A stretch of 64,000 bases of DNA, taken from Mesorhizobium sp. WSM3859 (GTDB lineage: Bacteria > Pseudomonadota > Alphaproteobacteria > Rhizobiales > Rhizobiaceae). How positions within the stretch are numbered: position 1 is the stretch's first letter; each line of letters begins with the position of its first letter. The notes under the pieces were generated by a model. That model saw nothing but the letters and a program-made list of their open reading frames with translations. It made no database searches and was not told the DNA's origin. Below, one piece after another: positions 50,224 through 59,022 of the stretch. The stretch spans positions 62,001 through 126,000 of the forward strand of contig NZ_NSGG01000012.1 in NCBI RefSeq assembly GCF_002295065.1, written 5' to 3'. The position numbers and the translations under genes are program-made.

Positions 50224-51213
50224 CTACATGTCGACAACGACGCGGCCCCGGACCTTGCCTTCGACGATGTCGCGCGCGGCGGCGATAATGCCGTCGAAGC
50301 CGATGGTGCGTGACAATGTCGACAGCTTCTTCAGGTCGAGGTCGGCGCCGATGCGGCGCCATGCCTCCAGGCGGACCGGCTTCGGCGCCATCACCGAATC
50401 GATGCCGAGCAGCGAGACGCCGCGCAGGATGAAGGGCGCGACGCTTCCCGGCAGGTCCATTCCGCCGGCCAGGCCGCAAGCGGCGATCGCGCCGCCATAA
50501 GAGGTCATCGACAGCACATTGGCCAAGGTATGGCTGCCGACCGAGTCGACGCCGCCCGCCCAGCGCTCCTTGGCCAGCGGCTTCGCCGGCTGGCTGAGCT
50601 CGTCGCGCGAAATGACCTCGGCCGCGCCGAGGTCGATCAGATAGGGGCTTTCGGCGTTGCGGCCGGTCGAGGCGATGACATGATAGCCGAGGCTGGACAG
50701 GATCGAGATGGCGACCGAGCCGACGCCGCCGGCCGCGCCCGTCACCACCACCGGACCGCGATCCGGCACGATGCCGTGACGCTCCAGCGCCATGACGGAG
50801 AGTATGGCCGTGTAGCCGGCCGTGCCGACGGCCATCGCATCATGCGCGCTCATGCCCTCGGGCAGCGGCACCAGCCAGTCGCCCTTGACGCGGGCGCGGC
50901 CGGCATAAGCGCCGTAATGCGTCTCGCCAACGCCCCAGCCGTTCAGGATCACCTTGTCGCCCTTGCGCCAATCGGCATGGGAAGAGTCGATCACGGTGCC
51001 GGCGAAATCGATACCCGGAACCAGCGGCCAGCGGCGCACGACCGGCGCCTTGCCGGTGATGGCGAGCCCGTCCTTGTAGTTCACCGTTGTCGCCTCGACG
51101 GCGACTGTGACGTCGCCCTCCATCAGGTCGGCCTCGGTGAGGTCGACGACATCGACCGACTGCTTCTTTTCGGCATCGCGCGAAACGAGGATGGCTTTGA
51201 AGGTGTCGGACAC
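50224..51213 (-). CDS. Acrylyl-CoA reductase family MDR enzyme (AcuI/YhdH)
   Basis: 329 residues. Family features are VNYKDGLAITGKAPVVRRWPLVPGIDFAGTV, the ILNGWGVGETHYGAYAGRARVKGDWLVPLP region and the NADPH site VVTGAAGGVGSVAISILSSLGY. No zinc ligands are present. AcuI reduces acrylyl-CoA to propionyl-CoA with NADPH. The start is a GTG at 51213 preceded by GAGGAG. Confidence 0.9.
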   Translation of the reverse strand: MSDTFKAILVSRDAEKKQSVDVVDLTEADLMEGDVTVAVEATTVNYKDGLAITGKAPVVRRWPLVPGIDFAGTVIDSSHADWRKGDKVILNGWGVGETHYGAYAGRARVKGDWLVPLPEGMSAHDAMAVGTAGYTAILSVMALERHGIVPDRGPVVVTGAAGGVGSVAISILSSLGYHVIASTGRNAESPYLIDLGAAEVISRDELSQPAKPLAKERWAGGVDSVGSHTLANVLSMTSYGGAIAACGLAGGMDLPGSVAPFILRGVSLLGIDSVMAPKPVRLEAWRRIGADLDLKKLSTLSRTIGFDGIIAAARDIVEGKVRGRVVVDM

Positions 51214-51270
51214 GGTTTTCTCCTCTGGTTGCGGCGATGGAGCTGACTGTGGGGCGGCAGCCGCGCGCCG

Positions 51271-51753
51271 TCAATCTTGCGAAGGTTTCGGCTCGCGCCG
51301 CCAGCCGATCAGCTCGTCGAAGACCACGAGCGCCGCACCGACCGAAATGAAGGCGTCGGCAAGATTGAACACCGCGAAGGACCAGACGGGCGTATGGAAC
51401 AGCACGTAATCGATGACGTGGCCGTAGACGGCCCGGTCGATGAGGTTGCCGAGCGCGCCGCCGATGATGAGCGCAAAGCCGATGCGGGCGATGACATGGC
51501 CGGCCGGCGTGCGCGTGGCGAGATAGAGCACGAAGGCGACGACCAGCACGGCGATGACCACCAGGCCGGTATCGCCGAAGGACTGGAACATCGAGAAGGC
51601 GATGCCGGTGTTGTAGGTGCGGAACAGCGCCAGGAAGGGCAGGAAATCGACCTTCTCCTGAAAGGCGAGACCGTTCTCGACCAGTTGCTTGATCCACTGG
51701 TCGAGCGCAATGGCAACGACGACCAGCAGGGCATAAGGGGACCAGGATTTCAC
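51271..51753 (-). CDS. lspA: Lipoprotein signal peptidase (signal peptidase II)
   Basis: 160 residues with four membrane spans. The two catalytic Asp residues are in GGALGNLIDRAVYGHVIDYV and FNLADAFISVG, the conserved blocks of the aspartyl signal peptidase II. ALDQWIKQLV is the first conserved block. It cuts the signal peptide of lipoproteins after lipidation. It starts with GTG at 51753 after AGGACTGATAA. Confidence 0.96.
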   Translation of the reverse strand: MKSWSPYALLVVVAIALDQWIKQLVENGLAFQEKVDFLPFLALFRTYNTGIAFSMFQSFGDTGLVVIAVLVVAFVLYLATRTPAGHVIARIGFALIIGGALGNLIDRAVYGHVIDYVLFHTPVWSFAVFNLADAFISVGAALVVFDELIGWRREPKPSQD

Positions 51754-51776
51754 TTATCAGTCCTCATCGCCAGTCT

Positions 51777-52637
51777 TCATCGGACATCGCTGGCAGGCTC
51801 GAGTTTCAGCGCGCCGCGCCGGATCTCGAACAGCATCACGCCGGTGGCGACCGCCAGATTCAGCGAATCGGCCCGGCCTGCCTGGGGGATTCGGAGCAGC
51901 CGGTCGCAGCTCTCGGCCAGGCTGTCGGGCAGTCCCTGCTGCTCGTTTCCCATCAGCAGTAGAACCGGTCCCCTGGAAAAATCGACCGAGCGATAGTCGA
52001 CCGCGCCCTTGAGATGCGTTCCAACGACCAGGCCCGAAAAATCGCGCCGCCAGGCGAGGAAGGCCTGCTCGGTTGCTCTCGCGACCGGCACGGCGAAGAT
52101 CGAGCCCATCGTGGCGCGCACCGTCTCCAGCGAGAACGGATCGGTGGTGTCACCGACCAGGATGACCCCCTTGGCGCCGACGGCGTCGACGGTGCGGATC
52201 ACGGTGCCGAGATTGCCGGGGTCGCGCACGCGGTCGAGCGCCACCCAGACGTCGCCGTCCCTGGCGCGGATGTCCTTCAGCGGCACGGTCTGCTGGGCAA
52301 AGACCCCGACCACCATTTGCGGGTTTTCACGGCGGGTAATGGCCGCGAGCACTTTTTCGGAGACCTCCAGCACCGTGCCGCCGGCGGCGACAGTCCGCGC
52401 GGCGACCTTTTCGACGGCCGCGTTGCCGCGTCCGGCCTTGGCGAAGACCAGGGTCTTGATCGACCAGCCGAGATCGAGGGCGTCGATGACCAGCTTCAGG
52501 CCCTCGGCCATGAAGGCGTTCTGCTGGTCGCGGAACTTCTTCAGCGCCAGCGCCTTGATGTCCTTGACCAGCGGATTGGCGAGGCTGGTAACTTCCTTGA
52601 CCTGCCCGACCGGGCGAGCGCCGTCATGTGCGTTCAT
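51777..52637 (-). CDS. TrmH/SpoU-family RNA 2'-O-methyltransferase
   Basis: 286 residues. The N-terminal substrate-binding domain has EVTSLANPLVKDIKALALKKFR; the C-terminal SPOUT domain has the three motifs DRVRDPGNLGTVIRTVDAVG, LLMGNEQQGLPDSL and IPQAGRADSLNLAVATGVMLFE, which form the knot and SAM site. It probably methylates rRNA (RlmB-like) or tRNA. It overlaps the upstream methyltransferase gene by 14 bases. Confidence 0.93.
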   Translation of the reverse strand: MNAHDGARPVGQVKEVTSLANPLVKDIKALALKKFRDQQNAFMAEGLKLVIDALDLGWSIKTLVFAKAGRGNAAVEKVAARTVAAGGTVLEVSEKVLAAITRRENPQMVVGVFAQQTVPLKDIRARDGDVWVALDRVRDPGNLGTVIRTVDAVGAKGVILVGDTTDPFSLETVRATMGSIFAVPVARATEQAFLAWRRDFSGLVVGTHLKGAVDYRSVDFSRGPVLLLMGNEQQGLPDSLAESCDRLLRIPQAGRADSLNLAVATGVMLFEIRRGALKLEPASDVR

Positions 52638-53721
52638 TGGAAGCCACCCAGCGCGAGAACAGCGAGGTCGACAGCGCGCGGCCGGCGGATCTCTCGCGAA
52701 TGATCAATTCGCCGGATTCGACCGTGCCGCCCATGCCGGCGAATGTATCGCGCATCAGCGCATGGATCGCGAAGAAAGAGGCGCGGATCGAATAGGCGGT
52801 GAGAACGACAGCCAGGGGTTTCGGCGTCAGGATCGCGCGGCAAAGGTCGGTAAGACCTGGCAGGTCCTCGAACAATTGCCAGACCTCGCCCTTGGGGCCG
52901 CGGCCATAGGCCGGCGGGTCGAACAGCACGATGTCGTAGCGGCTGCCGCGGCGCTCTTCACGCTCGGCGAATTTCACCGCATCCTCGACGATCCAGCGGA
53001 TCGGCTTGTCGGCAAGGCCGGCCATTTCCTGGTTCTCGCGCGCCCAGCCGATCGCCTTCTTCGAGGCATCGACATGAGTGACCTCGGCGCCGGCGCGGGC
53101 CGCCACCAGCGAGGCCAAGCCGGTATAGCCGAACAGGTTGAGAACCTTGACCGGACGCTTCGCAGCCGCGATCAGCCCCGCCACATGGTCCCAATGCGAA
53201 GCCTGCTCGGGAAAGACGCCGACATGGCGAAACGAGGTGAAGCGGCCGAGATAGTCGATCCCGTCATGCTTCATCGGCCAGGTCTCGCCGAGCGGCGATT
53301 TCGGAAAGCGCCAGCGGCCGATGCCTTCCTCGTCAGTGTCGCCGGTGAAGATGGCGTCGGCGCGCTCCCATTCCTTCGCCGGAAGGGCCCGCTGCCAGAT
53401 CGCCTGGCCTTCGGGGCGCACGATGCGGTAGGGGCCGTATTGCTCGAGCTTTTCGCCCGCGCCGCTGTCCAGCAGCGCGTAATCGGCGTTGGGCGCGACT
53501 TCGAGGATCAGCGGCAGGCGCTCGGCGGGCAAGGAGCCCTCGCGGCGCGCAAGCACGCGCTGCGTCGGTTTGGCGTCCTGCCGATCCGCTGGTTTGACTT
53601 CGCGGCGCTCGGCGGGTGCGGCCTGCTGCCGGCCGGCCGGGGACGCCTCACGCAAGCGGGGCTGTTCCGTCCTTGCGGGATGCGGTCGATTATCGCGGCG
53701 TTTGTCGCGAAAAGATTTCAA
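52624..53721 (-). CDS. Class I SAM-dependent methyltransferase, probable rRNA methyltransferase
   Basis: 365 residues. An N-terminal basic, low-complexity region (1-60, rich in Arg, Gln, Pro) precedes a Rossmann-type methyltransferase with VLNLFGYTGLASLVAARAGAEVTHVDASKKAIGWARENQ (SAM motif I) and IVLFDPPAYGRG (catalytic DPP motif). This resembles the RlmI/RlmK group that methylates 23S rRNA. The first codon is TTG at 53721. It is followed directly by the SpoU-type gene. Confidence 0.85.
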   Translation of the reverse strand: MKSFRDKRRDNRPHPARTEQPRLREASPAGRQQAAPAERREVKPADRQDAKPTQRVLARREGSLPAERLPLILEVAPNADYALLDSGAGEKLEQYGPYRIVRPEGQAIWQRALPAKEWERADAIFTGDTDEEGIGRWRFPKSPLGETWPMKHDGIDYLGRFTSFRHVGVFPEQASHWDHVAGLIAAAKRPVKVLNLFGYTGLASLVAARAGAEVTHVDASKKAIGWARENQEMAGLADKPIRWIVEDAVKFAEREERRGSRYDIVLFDPPAYGRGPKGEVWQLFEDLPGLTDLCRAILTPKPLAVVLTAYSIRASFFAIHALMRDTFAGMGGTVESGELIIRERSAGRALSTSLFSRWVASNERT

Positions 53722-53809
53722 GAAGGATCATCTCCGGCGGTTCGGCCCGCTTCTGCCACAGCTAAGCCCCCCGGCGCAACAAAGCCTGGCCTATTCAATG
53801 GTGGGGTCA

Positions 53810-54295
53810 TCAACCATGCCGGACGCCGAGCAGGCCGAAACAAAGCGAAATGAAGCCAAGGACCTTCGCCGCGGTCACCGCCATGTGGCCGGTTTCCCAA
53901 CGCAGCCGGACGGTGTCGAAGTTTTCCGGAATTGGCCCCGGCGTCCAGGTCGCGAGGATATCGTTCGCCGGTTTGACGAGAACAGTCCAAAGCACGAGCG
54001 CCAGCGCATAAAGCAAGGTGGCGGCCAGCAAAAACCAGAAGGCGCTAGCCTCGTCGCGCAGCATCCAGACAAGCACCGCCGGGCAGACGATGGCCGCGAT
54101 ATCGAGCGGCGCTCCGATCAGCAGAAAGAGCTGGAACTGCGCATTGAAGACGGTCGTCTCGCGCCAAAGCGCGGGCGACCATTTCATCAATCTGGGAAGA
54201 GATTCCAAGGTATGAGCAAATGATGGTCCGAGGCTTAGCGCGGCGACAGTGACGCTAAGCACAGACCAGAACAACAGGAACCCGCGCATCTCCAT
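53810..54295 (-). CDS. DUF1772-like small integral membrane protein
   Basis: 161 residues with about four membrane spans. TVFNAQFQLFLLIGAPLDI and the closing VRLRWETGHMAVTAAKVLGFISL resemble the DUF1772 (anthrone oxygenase-like) family, which ends with a similar RxxWExxH motif. Function unknown. It is divergent from the YafY-type regulator, which may control it. Confidence 0.65.
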   Translation of the reverse strand: MEMRGFLLFWSVLSVTVAALSLGPSFAHTLESLPRLMKWSPALWRETTVFNAQFQLFLLIGAPLDIAAIVCPAVLVWMLRDEASAFWFLLAATLLYALALVLWTVLVKPANDILATWTPGPIPENFDTVRLRWETGHMAVTAAKVLGFISLCFGLLGVRHG

Positions 54296-54390
54296 TCGGG
54301 GTAACGATGCCGGAGCGGAGGTGTTCCAACGCTATCTTGCCGTGGCGTGCGTTGCCGACCTATCGTCCGGCCGCAGCAAACAGCAAATCG

Positions 54391-55101
54391 ATGTCCCGCT
54401 CTGAACGACTGCTCGACCTTATCCAGATCCTGCGCCGCCATCGCCGGCCGGTGAGCGGCCGCACGCTTGCGGACGAGATGGGTGTGTCGATCCGCACCCT
54501 CTATCGCGACATTGCGACGCTGCAGGGGCAGGGCGCGCCGATCGACGGCGAGGCGGGGCTTGGCTATGTGCTGAAGCCCGGCTTCATGCTGCCGCCGCTG
54601 ATGTTCACCGACGAGGAGATCGAGGCGATCGTGCTCGGCTCGCGCTGGGTGGCGAAGCAGCCGGACAAAAGGTTGGCGACCTCCGCGGCGGATGCGCTGG
54701 CCAAGATTGCGGCGGTGCTGCCGGGTGATCTGCGCGATGACCTCGACGCGACGACGCTGTTGGTCGGACCGCGATCGGACAACCTCGAAGCGATCGACCT
54801 CGGCGTTGTGCGGCAGGCGATCCGCGAGGAACGCAAGCTGGGCTTTCTCTATCGCGATGCCGGTGGCTCGCCGTCGAAGCGCGTGGTCTGGCCGTTCGCG
54901 CTTGCTTTCTTCGACAAAGTGCGGGTGATGGCGGCGTGGTGCGAAACGCGCCAGGATTTCCGGCATTTCCGCGCCGATCGTATGTCCGACCTGACAGCGA
55001 CCGGCATCCGCTATCCGCGCCGCCGCCAGTCAATGCTGAAGGAGTGGCGGGCGACGCTCAACGGGCCGGATCAGAACCGCGCGAAAGACGCTTCCGGTTG
55101 A
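54391..55101 (+). CDS. YafY-type HTH/WYL-domain transcriptional regulator
   Basis: 236 residues: an N-terminal HTH (SERLLDLIQILRRHRRPVSGRTLADEMGVSIRTLYRDIATLQGQG) followed by a region with GYVLKPGFMLPPLMFTDEEIEAI and a C-terminal WYL-like domain in which the motif core is WPFALAFFDKVRVMAAWCETRQDFRHFRADRM. Such regulators sense small ligands or nucleic acid. The next two genes (VOC protein and EVE domain) lie on the same strand and are its likely targets. Confidence 0.9.
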   Translation: MSRSERLLDLIQILRRHRRPVSGRTLADEMGVSIRTLYRDIATLQGQGAPIDGEAGLGYVLKPGFMLPPLMFTDEEIEAIVLGSRWVAKQPDKRLATSAADALAKIAAVLPGDLRDDLDATTLLVGPRSDNLEAIDLGVVRQAIREERKLGFLYRDAGGSPSKRVVWPFALAFFDKVRVMAAWCETRQDFRHFRADRMSDLTATGIRYPRRRQSMLKEWRATLNGPDQNRAKDASG

Positions 55102-55172
55102 TTGCTGCTGCCAGAATCTGACAGCAAGTCTGCGTATGGGTCCCCAAGGTCCAGACACATTGGAGATCAGAT

Positions 55173-55553
55173 ATGACCACGCCGAATTTCGTCATCCTCT
55201 ATGTCGACAGCCCGGAAAAGAGCGGTGCGTTCTACGCTTCGCTGCTCGGGCGCGAGCCGGTCGAGTCCTCGCCGACCTTCGTCATGTTCGTGCTCGACAA
55301 GGGCTTCAAGCTCGGCCTCTGGTCGCGCCATACGGTGCAACCGGCGGCTGCGGCCGCAGGCGGTGGCGGCGAGCTCGTGATCGCGGTGGCGGATGCGAGC
55401 GCCGTCGATGCCACCCATGCCGATTGGACCGGCAGAGGCCTCAAAATGCTGCAAGCTCCAACCGATCTCGATTTCGGCCGAACCTTCGTGGCGCTCGATC
55501 CGGACAATCATCGCCTGCGCGTCTACTGGCCTTTCGCGGGAGCGCAGGGATGA
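55173..55553 (+). CDS. VOC-family (glyoxalase/bleomycin resistance-like) protein
   Basis: 126 residues of the VOC fold: FVILYVDSPEKSGAFYASLLGREPVE at the start and FVALDPDNHRLRVYWPF at the end, where the metal-binding Glu of classic glyoxalases is replaced. It may bind a hydrophobic ligand or antibiotic. Pairing of a YafY regulator with a VOC protein is common. Its stop codon overlaps the start of the EVE gene (ATGA). Confidence 0.87.
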   Translation: MTTPNFVILYVDSPEKSGAFYASLLGREPVESSPTFVMFVLDKGFKLGLWSRHTVQPAAAAAGGGGELVIAVADASAVDATHADWTGRGLKMLQAPTDLDFGRTFVALDPDNHRLRVYWPFAGAQG

Positions 55554-55974
55554 GTGCCTTCTGGCTCGCTGTCGCATCGGCCGAGCATGTGCGGATCGGC
55601 CGCAAGAACGGCTCATGCAGGTCAACCACGGCAAGGCGGCACCGCTACGCCGCATCAAGCCGGGCGACGGCATCGTCTACTACTCGCCAAGCACCGTGCT
55701 CGGCGAGAAAGACGGGCTGCAATCCTTCACGGCCGTCGGCACGGTGCGGCAAGGGGAGGTGTATGAGGGCGTCATGGGCGGCGGTTTCACGCCTGCCCGG
55801 CGCGACGTCGACTGGTTCGACGCCAAGGAAGCGCCAATCAAGCCGTTGCTCGAACGGCTCGACTTCACCGCGGGTAAGCCGAACTGGGGTTATCAGCTTC
55901 GTTTCGGACTTTTCGAGATCAGCGAAGACGATTTCCGGCTGGTCGGCGAAGCGATGGGAGCCGGGCCGGCCTAG
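55550..55974 (+). pseudogene. EVE-domain protein gene (UPF0310 type) broken by a one-base frameshift
   Basis: The ATG at 55550 begins MSAFWLAVASAEHVRIGRKNG in one frame; the rest, MQVNHGKAAPLRRIKPGDGIVYYSP through GYQLRFGLFEISEDDFRLVG, continues in another. Joining them needs one extra base at 55613, where GGCTCATGCAG stands in place of GGCTTCATGCAG (expected ...NGFMQVNHGKAAPLRR). EVE domains bind modified nucleobases in DNA or RNA. The downstream frame ends at 55974. It may be a true pseudogene or a sequencing error in a T pair. Confidence 0.85.
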
Positions 55975-55977
55975 CCG

Positions 55978-56940
55978 CTACCTCAGCGCCTTATATATGG
56001 CGATACCGGCGGCGAGATCTTCAAGGGCCGCACCAACCGACTTGAACAGCGTGATCTCGCTGTCGGTTTGGCGGCCTTCTTTCTCGCCGCGCGCGAGTTC
56101 ATGCAGGTCGGCGATGATCGCCTCCGGCTTCAGCAGGCCCGAGGCCAGAGGCTGGACGATGTCGCCGGCCTCCTTGGTGGCTCCGGCGCGGGTGTCGACA
56201 TAGACGCGGGCGCGCGAAATGGCATCGTCGTCGGCCTCGCGCATTTCGGGCGTGAAGCCGCCGACCAGATCGACATGGGCGCCCGGCTTCAGCAGCGCGC
56301 CTTTGACCAACGGCGTGTTCGAGATGGTCGCGGAGGCGACGATGTCGGCCTCGGCAAGCTCCGCGTCGAGATCGCCGGCCGCACTTGCCGGAAGGCCTTC
56401 GGCGCGCAAGGCGGCGGCCACCTTTTCGGCATTGGCCGGCGTGCGGTTCCAGATGCGGATGGAGGTGATCGGCCTGACCGCCGAATGCGCCTTGGCCAGG
56501 AACGGCGACAGCGCGCCGGCGCCGATGACCAAGAGCCGCGAGGCATCCTTGCGGGCGAGATAGGAGGCGGCGAGCGCCGAGGCGCAGGTCGTGCGCCACT
56601 GCGTCAGCCGCTGGCCGTCGATCATCGCCTGCGGCTCGCCGGTGACGCCGTCGAGCAAAAGATAGAGACCCATCACCGCCGGCTTGCCGATGGCGTTATT
56701 GTCCGGCGAGACGGTGACAATCTTGACGCCGATATGGCCTCCCGCCGAGGTGCCGGCGGCGTTGAAGTCGGTCCAGGCCGGCATCAAAAGCAGGGTCGAG
56801 GCCGCACCATCCGGCCTCTCGACGCCATGATGGTGACGAACTGGCTGCACGGCGCCCTCGCGGAAAGCGGTGCGCAATGTCTCGACCAGGCCGGGAAAGG
56901 TCAGCGCGCGGTCGACCTCAGCGGCCGAAATGGTCAGCAT
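55978..56940 (-). CDS. Ornithine cyclodeaminase/mu-crystallin family protein
   Basis: 320 residues. The N-terminal part has GGHIGVKIVTVSPDN (substrate-binding Lys), and the Rossmann part has LLVIGAGALSPFLAKAHSAVRPITSIRIWNR and VDLVGGFTPEMREADD. Family members include ornithine cyclodeaminase, ketimine reductases and alanine dehydrogenases, so the exact substrate is open. GGAG precedes the ATG. It converges with the EVE gene (3 bases between stops). Confidence 0.88.
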   Translation of the reverse strand: MLTISAAEVDRALTFPGLVETLRTAFREGAVQPVRHHHGVERPDGAASTLLLMPAWTDFNAAGTSAGGHIGVKIVTVSPDNNAIGKPAVMGLYLLLDGVTGEPQAMIDGQRLTQWRTTCASALAASYLARKDASRLLVIGAGALSPFLAKAHSAVRPITSIRIWNRTPANAEKVAAALRAEGLPASAAGDLDAELAEADIVASATISNTPLVKGALLKPGAHVDLVGGFTPEMREADDDAISRARVYVDTRAGATKEAGDIVQPLASGLLKPEAIIADLHELARGEKEGRQTDSEITLFKSVGAALEDLAAGIAIYKALR

Positions 56941-56958
56941 CGAAGGCTCCGGATTGCT

Positions 56959-57291
56959 TTAATTGGTCGGCTTGGGCAGCGCCGGTCCATTCGGCGCCGC
57001 CGGCGCGCGGCTCACCGCCTGGCGCAGGTTTTCAGCCTCCAGGCCGCGCTGGCGCGCGAGCTTGCGGTAGCGCCCCTGCTTCACCCAGGTCGCCATGCTG
57101 CCGACGACCATGCCGATGGCCAAGGCCAGGAACAGGAAGATGAAAAGCGGCAGGTTCAGCGTCAGCGCGGGATTGCCGGGATGGAATGGATCGAGCGTGA
57201 AGGCGACGGCGCCGCGGTTGGCGACGGCGAGCGCGATCAGGATGATGGCCAGCGGCACGAAGACCACGACGAGGATGAAGCGATTGAACAT
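56959..57291 (-). CDS. LapA-like (DUF1049) membrane protein
   Basis: 110 residues with two membrane helices (FILVVVFVPLAIILIALAVANRG and LPLFIFLFLALAIGMVVGSMATWV) and a basic C-terminal tail. LapA-type proteins sit next to ihfB in many proteobacteria and act in envelope or LPS assembly. Order here, ihfB then this gene, agrees. Confidence 0.85.
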   Translation of the reverse strand: MFNRFILVVVFVPLAIILIALAVANRGAVAFTLDPFHPGNPALTLNLPLFIFLFLALAIGMVVGSMATWVKQGRYRKLARQRGLEAENLRQAVSRAPAAPNGPALPKPTN

Positions 57292-57408
57292 CAGATCTCC
57301 ATAGAGAGAAGCTTCCTAAGCGCGCATGTCTTTGCCCCGAGACCGGCCTCCACTTTCGGGAGACATGCTTTAAGCCCCAAGATGCCGTCTCACTCGCCGG
57401 CGCGGCGC

Positions 57409-57693
57409 CTATTTGCCGCCGTTCAGCCTTTCGCGCAACTCCTTGCCGGTCTTGAAGAACGGCACCCACTTTTCCTCGACCTCGACGGATTCGCCGGTGC
57501 GTGGATTGCGGCCGGTGCGGGCGGGACGATTTTTCACCGAAAAGGCGCCGAAACCGCGCAACTCGACCCGGTTGCCCTCGGCAAGCGCGTCGGTGATTTC
57601 GTCAAAGATCGCACCGACGATATTTTCGACGTCGCGCAGAAAAAGGTGCGGGTTGCGTGCAGCGATGATCTGCACAAGCTCGGATTTGATCAT
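57409..57693 (-). CDS. ihfB: Integration host factor subunit beta
   Basis: 94 residues of the HU/IHF fold: MIKSELVQIIAARNPHLFLRDVENIVGAIFDEITDAL, then VELRGFGAFSVKNRPARTGRNPRTGESVEVEEKWVPFFKTGKELRERLN. The RPARTGRNPRTGE arm inserts into the DNA minor groove with the Pro kink. It bends DNA in replication, recombination and sigma-54 promoters. GGGGAAC precedes the ATG. sppA lies upstream in the same direction. Confidence 0.95.
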   Translation of the reverse strand: MIKSELVQIIAARNPHLFLRDVENIVGAIFDEITDALAEGNRVELRGFGAFSVKNRPARTGRNPRTGESVEVEEKWVPFFKTGKELRERLNGGK

Positions 57694-57771
57694 AGAACGT
57701 TCCCCGTAAAACCACTGCAGACGATTATCAGGATGATTTTTATTGCTTTTTTGGCTCTTGCCAACGGCATG

Positions 57772-58728
57772 TCAAGGGTGCCAGACCGAAACGAGACCGT
57801 CAAGAAACAAGCGGTCGGCGCCGAGCTCGTGAATGACATCGCCGCCGGCATCCGGCAGGCCAAGCGCCCTGGCGGCCATTTTTGCCATCGACTGCGAGAA
57901 CAGGAAACCGCCACGCCTGTCCTTGTCCTTCCACTCGACGACCTTGAGCTTGGCATCCACGCCCTTCGTCGCCAGCCAGTCGATCGCCTCCTGTTCGCCG
58001 CCGACGGCGTCGACCAGATGGTTGGCCAAAGCCTGGCGGCCGGTGAAGATCGAACCGTCGGCCAGCGCCAGCGCCTGCTCATGCGTCATCTTGCGGCGGT
58101 CCGCGACGATGCCGACGAACCAGTCGTAGCTGTCGAGGATCAGCTTGCGCACCATGGCGCGCTCATCGTCATTGGTCGGCTTGAAGGGCGAGGGCGAAGC
58201 CTTGAGCGGCGAGGATTTCACTTCCTCCAGCTTGATGCCGAGCTTGTCCATGAGGCCGCTGACATCAGGATACTGGATCAGCACACCGATCGAGCCGACG
58301 ATCGAGGTCTTGCGGGCGACGATATGGTCGGCGGCACTTGCGATCATATAGCCGGCCGATGCCGCCAGCGTGCCGACCTCGGCCACCACGGGCTTGTCGC
58401 CGGCAAGCTTGCGCACGGCTTCGAATGTCGACTCGCCACCGACGGTGGTGCCTCCGGGCGAGTCGATCGACAGGATGACGCCCTTCACCTGCGGCGACTT
58501 GCCGATCGCTTCCAGCCTTTTGAGCAGTTCCTCGTCCTCGGTGATGGTGCCTTCGATCTTCACCATGGCGATGTGAGGGACCGCGCGGCCGGTAAAATTG
58601 TCGTCATAGAACCAGGCCGAGAAGGCGATGACGGCTGCCGCCAGAACCACAAAAGCGGCCACGCGCCAGAAAGTCAGCTTGCGGCGCAAGCGGCGGCGGT
58701 CGATCAGGTCGTCGGCTCTCATTGCCAT
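57772..58728 (-). CDS. sppA: Signal peptide peptidase SppA (short form)
   Basis: About 318 residues, with one membrane anchor (LTFWRVAAFVVLAAAVIAFSAWFYD) and a protease domain: the nucleophile Ser in VGTLAASAGYMIASAADHIVA and the general-base Lys in KTSIVGSIGVLIQYPDVSGLMDKLG. Serine/lysine proteases of this group cut remnant signal peptides in the membrane. Start candidates are TTG 58758, ATG 58740 and ATG 58728; the last has GAGG at correct spacing. Order sppA-ihfB-lapA is typical. Confidence 0.92.
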   Translation of the reverse strand: MAMRADDLIDRRRLRRKLTFWRVAAFVVLAAAVIAFSAWFYDDNFTGRAVPHIAMVKIEGTITEDEELLKRLEAIGKSPQVKGVILSIDSPGGTTVGGESTFEAVRKLAGDKPVVAEVGTLAASAGYMIASAADHIVARKTSIVGSIGVLIQYPDVSGLMDKLGIKLEEVKSSPLKASPSPFKPTNDDERAMVRKLILDSYDWFVGIVADRRKMTHEQALALADGSIFTGRQALANHLVDAVGGEQEAIDWLATKGVDAKLKVVEWKDKDRRGGFLFSQSMAKMAARALGLPDAGGDVIHELGADRLFLDGLVSVWHP

Positions 58729-59022
58729 CGTCAGCCTCATGGGTCGGTGGGAAAGCAAGCTTTTAAAGCAAGCCTCGGCACACGGCTACCGTTTCCTGAA
58801 CGCCGGCTTCGAGCCTCGGCGTTGATGCCGACCTCACGAAAAATTAACGCAGTCCCCGTCTGTATCTGCTATGAAGTGCGGGCCGTCTCCCCGAATTCCT
58901 CCCGATTTTGTGGGCGGCAGCCGTCACATTTTTGCAGTTTTCGTCCCCTTGTGCTTGCGTGTAGGTGCCGGCATACCACCTATAGGCGATGTTTGGGCGG
59001 GCAAAGGTCCATTAGAAAAGTC

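Noticed and set aside
48548..50500. 650-codon frame antisense to the hybrid kinase
   Set aside because: Mirror of a strongly coding GC-rich gene on the other strand; the translation shows no domain and a skewed composition.
52009..53853. 614-codon frame antisense to the two RNA methyltransferase genes
   Set aside because: Both genes on the other strand have clear motifs and ribosome sites; this frame has none.
55978..57693. Idea that ocd-like, lapA-like and ihfB genes form a new pathway
   Set aside because: lapA-like and ihfB are commonly adjacent to sppA for housekeeping reasons; the cyclodeaminase-like gene is simply next to them.
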